This document shows positions 38,011 to 45,773 of a stretch of DNA of 60,286 bases, piece after piece. Positions within the stretch are counted from its first letter, which is position 1. Each line of letters starts with the position of its first letter. The stretch covers positions 1 through 60,286 of the forward strand of contig JAAYZX010000008.1 in assembly GCA_012514635.1 (NCBI GenBank), written 5' to 3'. This stretch comes from Actinomycetota bacterium (lineage in GTDB: Bacteria > Actinomycetota > Thermoleophilia > RBG-16-64-13). The notes beneath the pieces were generated by a model. It was not told where the DNA came from, searched no databases, and was given only the letters and a program-made list of their open reading frames with translations. Both the position numbers and the translations under genes were made by a program.

Positions 38011-38084
38011 TCGGGACGAGAGGATTTGAACCTCCGACCCTCTGCTCCCAAAGCAGATGCGCTACCAGGCTGCGCCACGTCCCG
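38011..38084 (-). tRNA. tRNA-Pro (UGG)
   Basis: 74 nt; acceptor stem CGGGACG/CGTCCCG, anticodon stem TCTGC/GCAGA with loop TTTGGGA, anticodon TGG. First gene of the leftward tRNA array; a -10-like TATACT lies 31 nt upstream. Confidence 0.96.
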
Positions 38085-38114
38085 ACGCCCGACCGCGCCG
38101 CCATCGGCCGAATC

Positions 38115-38120
38115 AGTATA
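38115..38120 (-). promoter_or_regulatory. Candidate -10 box for the tRNA array
   Basis: TATACT on the minus strand in the context GCTATACT, 31 nt before tRNA-Pro, with an A-rich tract upstream (GGAAAGAAAACG). No good -35. It is the only promoter-like signal I see for the tRNA array and possibly tig. Confidence 0.4.
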
Positions 38121-38234
38121 GCGTATCTCAACGTTTTCTTTCCCCAATTCGGGGTAACGATGAGTACACAGATCGGGAGCACCGATTCACAAGGTTTCCG
38201 GGGAGCGCAACCCCCAACCAGGGAGGGAAGACAG

Positions 38235-38468
38235 ATGGTGCGTGCATACGTTCTCATCAAGGTGGAATCCGGCAGAACCCGAGACATAATTGAGCTGCTG
38301 AGAGAGTTGCCTACAGTGGAACGCGCGGATTCCGTGACCGGCCCCATCGACATAATAGCGCTGGTGAACGCGGATGATCCCCGTGCGCTCGCGGACCTTA
38401 TTTTCCGCTCTGTTCAGACCATGCAGGGCGTCAAAGAGACGGATACCAGGATCGTGGTGGATGGCTGA
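38235..38468 (+). CDS. Stand-alone Lrp/AsnC ligand-binding (RAM) domain protein
   Basis: 77 residues, MVRAYVLIKVESGRTRDIIE and onward, the alpha/beta fold of the Lrp/AsnC effector-binding domain without a helix-turn-helix. Such proteins form rings and bind amino acids; targets are rarely known. The ATG at 38235 follows GGGAGGGAAG. The frame is open for 25 codons upstream, but that part does not resemble the family. First gene of the short rightward stretch after the tRNA array. Confidence 0.85.
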   Translation: MVRAYVLIKVESGRTRDIIELLRELPTVERADSVTGPIDIIALVNADDPRALADLIFRSVQTMQGVKETDTRIVVDG

Positions 38469-38562
38469 TAGAATATCGGAGCCCTCCTAGACTCCATGCG
38501 CCTCGTTAGCGTGAGGTCGCGTGGCCGGAGCAACAGGTATTCCACGACACACGAGGACGAGA

Positions 38563-38901
38563 GTGGCCAGACGAGAACGCCGAGAGCCCCAACCAGACCG
38601 TGAACGAGATCGAGAACGGCCCGAGAGAGAAATCGAGGAGCCGGAACATGAATCTGTTGCCGCACTCAAGGGAATCCTGACCAAGACGTCGTCGCTGCTC
38701 AAACCGCTCGGGCTCACCCCCCAAGAAGCAACGGCTCTTGTTCAGCGCATGTACGAAAACGTGTTGGACATGGACGGTCGCTTGGTTGGTGAATCCGAGG
38801 AGAAACGCAAGCAGGTGCTCACCTCATGCGTGAACCAGGCGGAAGTCAGACGGGAAGACGATCAGCTGGTCATAGACTATCCGTCGTTGAACTCCGCCTA
38901 A
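38563..38901 (+). CDS. Uncharacterised small protein with charged N-terminus
   Basis: About 112 residues from a GTG at 38563 preceded by GAGG; the frame also allows a GTG at 38521. Residues 2-35 are almost all Arg, Glu, Asp and Pro and probably disordered. The rest (SVAALKGILTKTSSLL onward) looks like a small helical domain ending in a short strand (DDQLVIDYP). No family recognised. It converges with mtnP, the stops overlapping by 4 bp. Confidence 0.55.
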   Translation: MARRERREPQPDRERDRERPEREIEEPEHESVAALKGILTKTSSLLKPLGLTPQEATALVQRMYENVLDMDGRLVGESEEKRKQVLTSCVNQAEVRREDDQLVIDYPSLNSA

Positions 38902-39725
38902 TCCGCCGCAGTGATTACGGAGCCTTCAAGGGCTGCAGAACAGCCGCAGGACACACCGGCGGTGAGTGCAGTTTCCTGGCCCAGTTGCGGTATAAGCCGG
39001 AACAGTATTTCCCTGAGACGATCCAGCCCCGCCGCGAACTCACTCAAAATCTCTGCGCTGGTAACGGGCCGGATGGAAGGGTCACCCACCAATCCGGCGT
39101 CGTAATCGGTGACAAGCGCAATGGACGTATAACAAAGCTCCAACTCGCGGGCCAGGTGCACCTCCGGGAAGGCCGTCATATTGATGACATCCCATCCGGC
39201 TGCGGAGAACCAGCGGCTTTCCGCCTTGGTAGAGAAACGGGGACCCTGGACCACCACCACAGTGCCTTTGTCGTGCACCGAGTAGCCGAGGCTGCGACAG
39301 ATCTCCACCACCCCGGCCCTCAACCGCGGACAGAAGGGCTCTGCCCCGGAGACGTGAACCACCTGAGGACCGTCGTAAAAGGTGTCCGCGCGGCCCCGCG
39401 TACGATCGACATATTGATCGCATACCACAAAGTCGCCGCGCTCAACCTCCTTGCGCAGACTGCCGCAGGCGCACGGCGCCAGTATCTGCCGCATACCGAG
39501 ATGCTTCATAGCCCATACATTGGCCCGGTAGTTGATCTTGTGCGGCGGCAGGATGTGATACCGTCCGTGCCGCGGCAGGAAGGCGACTGTGCGTCCTCCG
39601 ATATCTCCAACAAAGAAATTATCGCTGGGGTCTCCGTAGGGAGTTCCCACATAGATCTCATCCACGGAATCCATCAGCGAGTAGAATCCCGAGCCCCCAA
39701 ATACACCTATTTCAGCAGTCTTCAC
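38898..39725 (-). CDS. mtnP: S-methyl-5'-thioadenosine phosphorylase (MtnP family)
   Basis: Purine phosphorylase that splits methylthioadenosine, the by-product of polyamine and autoinducer synthesis, into adenine and methylthioribose-1-phosphate. 275 residues: GVFGGSGFYSL with the phosphate-binding loop, FLPRHGRYHILPPHKINYRAN, QGPRFSTKAESRWF, NMTAFPEVHLARELELCY and TDYDAG. The Asp in TDYDAG fits 6-aminopurine specificity. Related enzymes accept methylthioinosine, so exact substrate is slightly open. It overlaps the DUF1844 gene by 4 bp (ATGA). Confidence 0.9.
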   Translation of the reverse strand: MKTAEIGVFGGSGFYSLMDSVDEIYVGTPYGDPSDNFFVGDIGGRTVAFLPRHGRYHILPPHKINYRANVWAMKHLGMRQILAPCACGSLRKEVERGDFVVCDQYVDRTRGRADTFYDGPQVVHVSGAEPFCPRLRAGVVEICRSLGYSVHDKGTVVVVQGPRFSTKAESRWFSAAGWDVINMTAFPEVHLARELELCYTSIALVTDYDAGLVGDPSIRPVTSAEILSEFAAGLDRLREILFRLIPQLGQETALTAGVSCGCSAALEGSVITAAD

Positions 39726-40090
39726 TCAGAGTCACCCTCTGCTTTCTTGGGGGTGTCCGGACGACGCAGCTCCTCGACAAAAGCCATCTGCATATGAGAA
39801 AGCGTTTCCCGATACACGGACATGTCCTCTTCCGAACTCCCCGCCTCCAGAGCATCAGAGAGCACCCGAAAACATTCAATGGCAAGATGAGCCTGCCCCA
39901 TGTCCTTCAGCTCCGCGCCACCCTCATCCATGCCTAAGCGTTGGAGTGCAAGTCTAGAGAGAGTGGCCAGCATGCTGCGCACGTGTTCCGTTACCGACAT
40001 GTGCATCAGTTCTTGTTCCAACTCCGACAGCAAATCCGCCGCCGCTCTGCCACGATCCGTCTCGTTTCCCTGACGTTCCTCGGGCTCCAT
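39722..40090 (-). CDS. DUF1844 family protein
   Basis: 122 residues from ATG 40090 (GGGACGGG upstream). The central part (LALQRLGMDEGG through LAIECFRVLSDALE) matches the small helical DUF1844 proteins, which are widespread and uncharacterised. The frame is open upstream, but that stretch is low-complexity. It overlaps mtnP by 4 bp, so they are one operon; the divergent sigma gene begins 118 bp away. Confidence 0.75.
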   Translation of the reverse strand: MEPEERQGNETDRGRAAADLLSELEQELMHMSVTEHVRSMLATLSRLALQRLGMDEGGAELKDMGQAHLAIECFRVLSDALEAGSSEEDMSVYRETLSHMQMAFVEELRRPDTPKKAEGDSE

Positions 40091-40207
40091 ATCCCGTCCC
40101 TTCTGCAGACAACGACGCCAATATGGGGGCACCCCGGCCACGCGACGACCGCCGCACACCACCATGATAGCGGGCCCCTTCAGCAGGTTACCAAACCCAC
40201 TGCTAGA

Positions 40208-40918
40208 ATGACCGCCGTCACATCCGCGCCGAAGAGGGCCAACGTCACGTCTCCCCAATCCAACATTGATATGGGCCTGGTGATACAAGCCAGACAAGGC
40301 GATCAGGCCGCTCTTACAGAATTGTATCGCCTATATGAGCATAAGGCGTACAACGTGGCTTTGCGCATGCTGGGAAACCCCTGGGACGCAGCCGATGTGA
40401 CCCAGGAAGCCTTCATCAAGGCCTTCGGCGCCCTCGACCAGTTTCGGGGTGAAGCTCGTTTTAGCACGTGGCTGCACCGCATCGTGGTCAACGCAGTAAG
40501 GGACCACCTGCGCAAACGACAGATGGATCCTATGGAGGACGAAGAGCTCGACAGAGTGGCCAGCATGAACTCACCGGCAGCAGGCGGGCGTCTTGTCGGC
40601 GGACGTGATACCGCCCTAGATCCGGTAACTGATGGCCTATCGGAACCTCTCTTGGCAGCACTGCAGGCTCTTGATGAGCGATTCCGCCTAGCGGTGGTGC
40701 TGTGCGATCTCCTGGGCTTCGACTACGCTGAAGCCGCGAACATCCTGGAGGTGAGGGAGGGTACCATTAAGTCACGGATCTTCCGGGCTCGAGCGGAGTT
40801 GGCTTCTCGCCTGCGAGGTGCCGGATATGAGCCCAGCACGCGCCCCCCTCGTACGGAAGAAGAGAGACTCGGAACCGCGGCCGATGCCACTACGTCATAT
40901 GAGCAACCCCCCGAATAG
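40208..40918 (+). CDS. ECF-type sigma-70 family RNA polymerase sigma factor
   Basis: About 236 residues from ATG 40208; a later ATG at 40273 (MGLVIQARQG) is an alternative, and neither has a strong binding site. Region 2 is clear (LYRLYEHKAYNVALRMLG, DVTQEAFIKAF, FSTWLHRIVVNAVRDHLRKR), then a variable linker, region 4 (LDERFRLAVVLCDLLGFDYAEAA, EGTIKSRIFRARAEL) with its helix-turn-helix, and a short Pro/Thr-rich tail. It lies 10 bp upstream of a zinc-motif anti-sigma gene, the classic pair. TAGAAT overlapping the 40208 ATG could also be a -10 for the later start. Confidence 0.9.
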   Translation: MTAVTSAPKRANVTSPQSNIDMGLVIQARQGDQAALTELYRLYEHKAYNVALRMLGNPWDAADVTQEAFIKAFGALDQFRGEARFSTWLHRIVVNAVRDHLRKRQMDPMEDEELDRVASMNSPAAGGRLVGGRDTALDPVTDGLSEPLLAALQALDERFRLAVVLCDLLGFDYAEAANILEVREGTIKSRIFRARAELASRLRGAGYEPSTRPPRTEEERLGTAADATTSYEQPPE

Positions 40919-40928
40919 GTAGATACGC

Positions 40929-42038
40929 ATGGATCAGGACGCTCCGCGCAGCAATCGTCACGGTGAGCAGAACACCGATCCACTCGGCCACATGCACGAG
41001 TGGGAGGCTCTCGCCCTAGATTACCTGGACGGACGGTTGACAGAGCAGGAGTTATCTCTGGTAGAGCGTCACCTTGACACCTGCCCGCAATGCCGTGCAG
41101 CCCTAGACACCCAGCGCTGGATCGCAACCTGGAACCGATCCATCCCTTCCGTACAGGCGCCGCCTGATCTGGCTGCCAAGGTCTTTGAGGCGTTGAAACC
41201 TCAGACCCAACGTCGCAAAACCCCTAGACCAACCCCCACCACTCCCATATGGCGAGACCGCGTCATTTCACTCCTCCGGCCCCGCAACCTTGCCGTTGTA
41301 ACTGCCATCGCAGCCCTTGTGGTAATGGGTGCAGTAACGCTACGCGCACCGGAGACCACCCTTCAGCTGGCTCCCATAGGACCGGTCGCCACCTCCTCTG
41401 TCGCAACCACCGGCGTCCCTGCCGCAGAGCAATTTCAAGGAGCACCGAACACAACTACCGCCCTCCAGACAGATGTAGGAAACGTGATCACCACTGATAC
41501 GGGTGCCGCACTTACAACCGTCGCCACACTGGTCGCCGAGTCTGACACCATCACCACTATTGATAACCAGATCAGCGCCGGCGGCATTACCAGCACCACA
41601 ACACTTGACGGGAACACCACCGCAACATCCGTCTCCCACATGCTGAAAAGCGCAGTCCCAGGAGCACCGGAACCCAAGTGGCTCGCGTTCTCACAAGGAG
41701 AAACACAGACGCAGGACGTAGCAGTGGACTTCCAAGAACTCACCGGCCTGCAACCTCTGCCCGAGGACCAGTGGATGGGGGGTCCCACCTTCGCGGTAGT
41801 AGCATCCGAGACGGACGTGGCCTCCATACTCGACCACCTACGCTCTAAGGGCTTCAGGGTGGAGGCCTCCGCCCGGCCCGCCGATCTCCTTGGAAACACA
41901 GTGAATCTGATTCTGGCTGGTTTCACCAGTTACTCAGTGATGTACCTCTCCGACGGCTCCATACACACTCAACGAGCCCAATACACCAAGCTACCCCCGG
42001 ACGACCACGCACTTCTGGTCTTCTTCGCGATCCGCTGA
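40929..42038 (+). CDS. Membrane anti-sigma factor with zinc (ZAS) motif
   Basis: 369 residues. The N-terminal cytoplasmic anti-sigma domain has the HxxxCxxC motif (His48, Cys52, Cys55). One membrane segment spans about 119-139, followed by a Thr-rich extracytoplasmic stalk (about 145-240) and a C-terminal globular region (about 245-369) ending LLVFFAIR. It presumably holds the upstream sigma factor inactive until an envelope signal arrives. The C-terminal sensor region matches no family I recognise. Confidence 0.87.
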   Translation: MDQDAPRSNRHGEQNTDPLGHMHEWEALALDYLDGRLTEQELSLVERHLDTCPQCRAALDTQRWIATWNRSIPSVQAPPDLAAKVFEALKPQTQRRKTPRPTPTTPIWRDRVISLLRPRNLAVVTAIAALVVMGAVTLRAPETTLQLAPIGPVATSSVATTGVPAAEQFQGAPNTTTALQTDVGNVITTDTGAALTTVATLVAESDTITTIDNQISAGGITSTTTLDGNTTATSVSHMLKSAVPGAPEPKWLAFSQGETQTQDVAVDFQELTGLQPLPEDQWMGGPTFAVVASETDVASILDHLRSKGFRVEASARPADLLGNTVNLILAGFTSYSVMYLSDGSIHTQRAQYTKLPPDDHALLVFFAIR

Positions 42039-42193
42039 GGCCACCAACAGCCGAACGCACAAACCGCCGATCGCGCTGCGCCACTAAGACCCCCCGGGCT
42101 TCTGAGAGTACTGCAGCGTGACTGATGTGCCGGGTGTGGGTATGATCGCAGCGCATAGACCGACGCCTTTCCATGGTGTAAGATAGGCGGCCG

Positions 42194-42267
42194 CGGGGCG
42201 TGGCGCAGCCTGGCAGCGCGCATCGTTCGGGACGATGAGGTCCCGGGTTCAAATCCCGGCGCCCCGA
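42194..42267 (+). tRNA. tRNA-Pro (CGG)
   Basis: 74 nt; acceptor stem CGGGGCG/CGCCCCG, anticodon stem CATCG/CGATG with loop TTCGGGA, anticodon CGG. It ends 2 bp from the addA stop on the other strand. The 155 bp between the anti-sigma gene and this tRNA shows no gene. Confidence 0.96.
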
Positions 42268-42269
42268 CC

Positions 42270-45200
42270 TCACTCCTTTTCTTCTTTTCCACCACCGCAT
42301 ATGACGAAGTGGGGACACAGACGGCAGTGTGCGCCTTTTTTAGGAAATTCGCCTGCGATGAGACCCCGGAGGGGCTCCGAAAGCCAACCCTCTAAGCGGG
42401 CGATGTCGTCTCGGGTATATGTGATGCGAACGGGTTTCTCGGGCAGTTCCAGGAACAAGAAATCCACTGACACGACCTGCGCTCCCTTCTTCAGCCCCGC
42501 CAGAGCGTACAGGGCGGCCTGCTTGACATAATGAGGCACCACAGAAGAAGGGTCTCCATCTGGAAGCCTGTTGGTTTTATAATCCACAATCAGCATTTCT
42601 TCCGCCGTCGCCACTACCAGATCCATCACACCGCTTACGACAACCCCGTCCACGCCAAAAGCGAAGGACAGTTCCCGCCGCGCCGTCTGCAGATCCAACA
42701 GTGCCAACGGTGAGCGCCAGAAAGCCGAAACCAAATTTACGCAACGTTCTTGTTCACCTTTTGCCAACTCCACACCCAAGGTGGACTCGGCCTGATGATA
42801 TAGAGCGGCAAACGTAGCCGGAGACGGCATCGGCCCACTCAAATCTGCAAGCTCCAACATCTTGTGCACCACGAGGCCGCGCTTCACGGCACCAACACCG
42901 TCCCCGCCGGAATGGTCTGCCGGATCAAGCTCGTCTGAACGAATTTGCTCAATAGATAGCGGAGTCGACAAACCCAGAACCCGCTCCAGAAAATACCGCT
43001 GCGGACAGCGTTCGTAGAGAGCGAGGGCGGAGAAGCTCACGGAAGTGATCTGCGGCGGCGAGTGTGAGGGCTGGGGAAAGACCGGCGGTGCAAGGCGTTT
43101 GGGATCTCCAAACAAGGACTCCGGGGCCGCCGTGTCGCCTGCATGGGCAGGCGACACGGCGCCATCAAGCTCCACGTCCTCGTGACTGGTAATCTCAAGC
43201 CCCAAGTCCGGCAGCCGCTCACCGCGAAACGACCCGCTCATGATGTCTTCTTCGCTCAAACCTGCTGCCGCCCCAAACCACAGCAATGGTCGCTCAGTCA
43301 GGCGGCTCATCCTTCGATGCCGCGAACCCACCAAGATGAGACGCTCCTGCGCCCGCGTTGCCGCCACATAAGATATGCGTGCCTCCTCCTCCCGACCGCG
43401 TGCAAGGGCAACCTCCGTCAACTCGTTGTAAGGACCCAAGCTCACACGCCCGCCTAGTGCGCTGAATTTACCGCGCAGAGAGATCCGCAGCCCGGCGGTG
43501 CCGTCGGCGCCCACGACGAGAGCGGGAGATGACCCCCCCGGCAGTTCGCCGAGCCCCGCATACACCACCACGGGAAACTCGAGCCCCTTGGCCTGGTGCA
43601 CAGTCATGATCCTAACGACGTCCTCTTCTTCGGCAAGCACTGTGGCTTCGCCCTCTCTGTCATCCAAGCTACCGCGCCGGGAGACGTATCTGAGAAAAGC
43701 AGCCAGATCAGGTCCTTCAACCTCTTCAAAAGATTCCGCCAGGCGCATCAATTTGCGCACATTGGCATAACGCCGCTTCCCCTGGACCGCTGCCAATGAC
43801 AGCAAATCGTGGTCGAGCGCCTGTGCTGCAGCGTCGATTAGACCCGACAGCCCGGGCGAACCCACCCGCCTACTCAGATCGGCAACAGCCTCCATGAGCC
43901 GCCGGACTTTGTGTAGATCCACCGGTGCGAGAAGTCCTGAATGGTTGGACGAAGCATGCACTTCCCCTTCCAGTGCAGCCCATAACGACGGCCACCTTCC
44001 GCGTCGACGGACGAACCCAAGATGAGCAAGGCCGTCGTCCGTCAGCCCCACCATAGGAGAGCGCAGAACTATCACAAGGGACATGTCTGCATGAGGGTCT
44101 ACCAGAAGAGTGAGTAGTGCCGTGAGATCGGCAATCTCCTCTTTGGAAAAGTACCCGCGCCCGCCAACTAAGTATGTATCAACACCGCGAGCCTCCAGCT
44201 CAGCCACATACTGATGGGCGTTAACGATTTTCCGCAGCAGGACGGCGATGTGGCGCGCGCTCCAACCCTCTTGGTTGATCAGCCTGCGCACGCGTTCCGC
44301 AACCATCACCGGTTCAGTGATTTGCCTGACAAGCTCATCCTCTTCGTTGGGCGCACCCCCAGACCCGTCCACACTACGACCGACAATGTGCAGCTCCGCC
44401 ACTGGGTCACAGACGGCAGTAGCGTATTCCTTATCCACTTTGCGGGTCGGCCACGGAGCGAGCGGTTCATATTGCTCTCCAAAGAAGGCGCCGGATCCAA
44501 ACATCCGGTTGATAACCGCAAGGAGGCCCTCGCTTGCCCTGAAACTGGTAGATAGGGACACATAGCGCGCAGAGCGAGAAGAGGAGACCCACTCCTCAGG
44601 TAGCGTGCGAGGTGGCTCCTCGTCGCCCCACAACGCATCGCGCCTGGCTCGAAACACCTCACAGTCTGCATTGCGAAACCCGTAGATACTTTGAAAGTAG
44701 TCGCCCACAGACATGAGTGTCAACGGCCTTAGAAGGTCGAGCAGTCGGCATTGGAGCTCGTTGGTGTCCTGAAACTCGTCTACCAATAGGTGCAGTGATT
44801 CCACCTCCCCCTCCGCGCGGACGAGCGCCTCCAGAGCTTCTATTTCCAGATCGGCGAAGTCCAGCGCATTGCGCTCCGCCTTGAGTTGCATGTACACGGT
44901 ACCGAGCTCCCGCACCAAGCGCTCCGCCACAACTCCCACGACAGCCGCATAACGCTCTCCGAGCGCCCGGCACATTTCGAGAAGCGCTTCCTTCACATCT
45001 GTGAAGAGTTGTTTGGCCTCGTTACCGCGCATGTGGGGCACCAGTTTGGCCGCATCCAGGATGGAGGACGGACTGGGTTGGCACGAACTCAACCATTTGC
45101 GACAAAGACAAGCCTTTTGATAGTTCTGTTCCGAAGTTTTGCTGGTAAGAGCACAACAGGCCACCCGTTGATCAAGGTGTTCGAGCACAGCCTCCAAGGC

Positions 45201-45773
45201 TGACCTGGCCCCATCGAGATCGCCCGGTGGTGGAAGATGCAGTGCAGGAAGACGTTGGCCCAAACCACGCAGCGCGCCAAATGCAGCCGGCACCGCCTCG
45301 CGCAGCATGTCTCCGTGACGAGCAAGAATCTCCATTTCCTCAGGTCCGGCGGTAGAGACAACCCTTTCCCAAGCCTCCTGGAAAGCGGCATCCAGCAATA
45401 TGGCGGACCCGCTCTCATCTAGAACACGGAAATCCGGCTGAAGCCCCCGAACCAAACCCTGGGCACGGAGGATCCGTGCGCATAGACTATGAATGGTGCC
45501 GATAGGAGCCTGATCGATCTCCTCCGCCGCCTCACGGTATCCGCCTTCCAGCAATCGCAGTCTGATACGCTGCCTCAGTTCTCCCGCAGCTTTGCGGGTG
45601 AAAGTAACTGCAGCCACTTCACGTGGCGAAGCCTCCCTATCCAAAACGAGACGAAGGTAACGCTCCACCAACACTGAGGTCTTACCGCTGCCGGCCCCGG
45701 CGGATACGAAAACCGTGCGCTCCGCCGCCTCCACCGCCCTCTTCTGCGGCGGCGTCAAACGTAGGGCAGTCAT
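42270..45773 (-). CDS. addA: AddA-type helicase-nuclease with an iron-sulfur cysteine set
   Basis: Large subunit of the double-strand-break resecting complex. 1167 residues: Walker A SAGAGSGKTS (24-33), AAVTFTRKAAGEL, VDEFQDTNELQ, IMTVHQAKGLEFPVV, then a Pro-rich linker and a PD-(D/E)XK nuclease with LIVDYKTNRLPDG (DYKT 1064-1067). RCPQRYFLERVLGL before the nuclease and Cys1150-x2-Cys1153-x5-Cys1159 after it form the four-cysteine [4Fe-4S] pattern normally noted in AddB. Overlaps addB by 4 bp (ATGA). A 15-bp perfect inverted repeat lies in the linker. Confidence 0.9.
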   Translation of the reverse strand: MTALRLTPPQKRAVEAAERTVFVSAGAGSGKTSVLVERYLRLVLDREASPREVAAVTFTRKAAGELRQRIRLRLLEGGYREAAEEIDQAPIGTIHSLCARILRAQGLVRGLQPDFRVLDESGSAILLDAAFQEAWERVVSTAGPEEMEILARHGDMLREAVPAAFGALRGLGQRLPALHLPPPGDLDGARSALEAVLEHLDQRVACCALTSKTSEQNYQKACLCRKWLSSCQPSPSSILDAAKLVPHMRGNEAKQLFTDVKEALLEMCRALGERYAAVVGVVAERLVRELGTVYMQLKAERNALDFADLEIEALEALVRAEGEVESLHLLVDEFQDTNELQCRLLDLLRPLTLMSVGDYFQSIYGFRNADCEVFRARRDALWGDEEPPRTLPEEWVSSSRSARYVSLSTSFRASEGLLAVINRMFGSGAFFGEQYEPLAPWPTRKVDKEYATAVCDPVAELHIVGRSVDGSGGAPNEEDELVRQITEPVMVAERVRRLINQEGWSARHIAVLLRKIVNAHQYVAELEARGVDTYLVGGRGYFSKEEIADLTALLTLLVDPHADMSLVIVLRSPMVGLTDDGLAHLGFVRRRGRWPSLWAALEGEVHASSNHSGLLAPVDLHKVRRLMEAVADLSRRVGSPGLSGLIDAAAQALDHDLLSLAAVQGKRRYANVRKLMRLAESFEEVEGPDLAAFLRYVSRRGSLDDREGEATVLAEEEDVVRIMTVHQAKGLEFPVVVYAGLGELPGGSSPALVVGADGTAGLRISLRGKFSALGGRVSLGPYNELTEVALARGREEEARISYVAATRAQERLILVGSRHRRMSRLTERPLLWFGAAAGLSEEDIMSGSFRGERLPDLGLEITSHEDVELDGAVSPAHAGDTAAPESLFGDPKRLAPPVFPQPSHSPPQITSVSFSALALYERCPQRYFLERVLGLSTPLSIEQIRSDELDPADHSGGDGVGAVKRGLVVHKMLELADLSGPMPSPATFAALYHQAESTLGVELAKGEQERCVNLVSAFWRSPLALLDLQTARRELSFAFGVDGVVVSGVMDLVVATAEEMLIVDYKTNRLPDGDPSSVVPHYVKQAALYALAGLKKGAQVVSVDFLFLELPEKPVRITYTRDDIARLEGWLSEPLRGLIAGEFPKKGAHCRLCPHFVICGGGKEEKE
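43128..43161. repeat. 15-bp perfect inverted repeat inside addA
   Basis: CGCCGTGTCGCCTGC (43128-43142) pairs exactly with 43147-43161 around ATGG. It encodes the short linker (AVSPAHAGDTAA) between the helicase and nuclease parts. Confidence 0.88.

Noticed and set aside
37537-38084. tRNA array as an integration site for a mobile element
   Set aside because: Flanks are housekeeping genes on both sides; no integrase, no duplicated tRNA 3' end and no change in composition.
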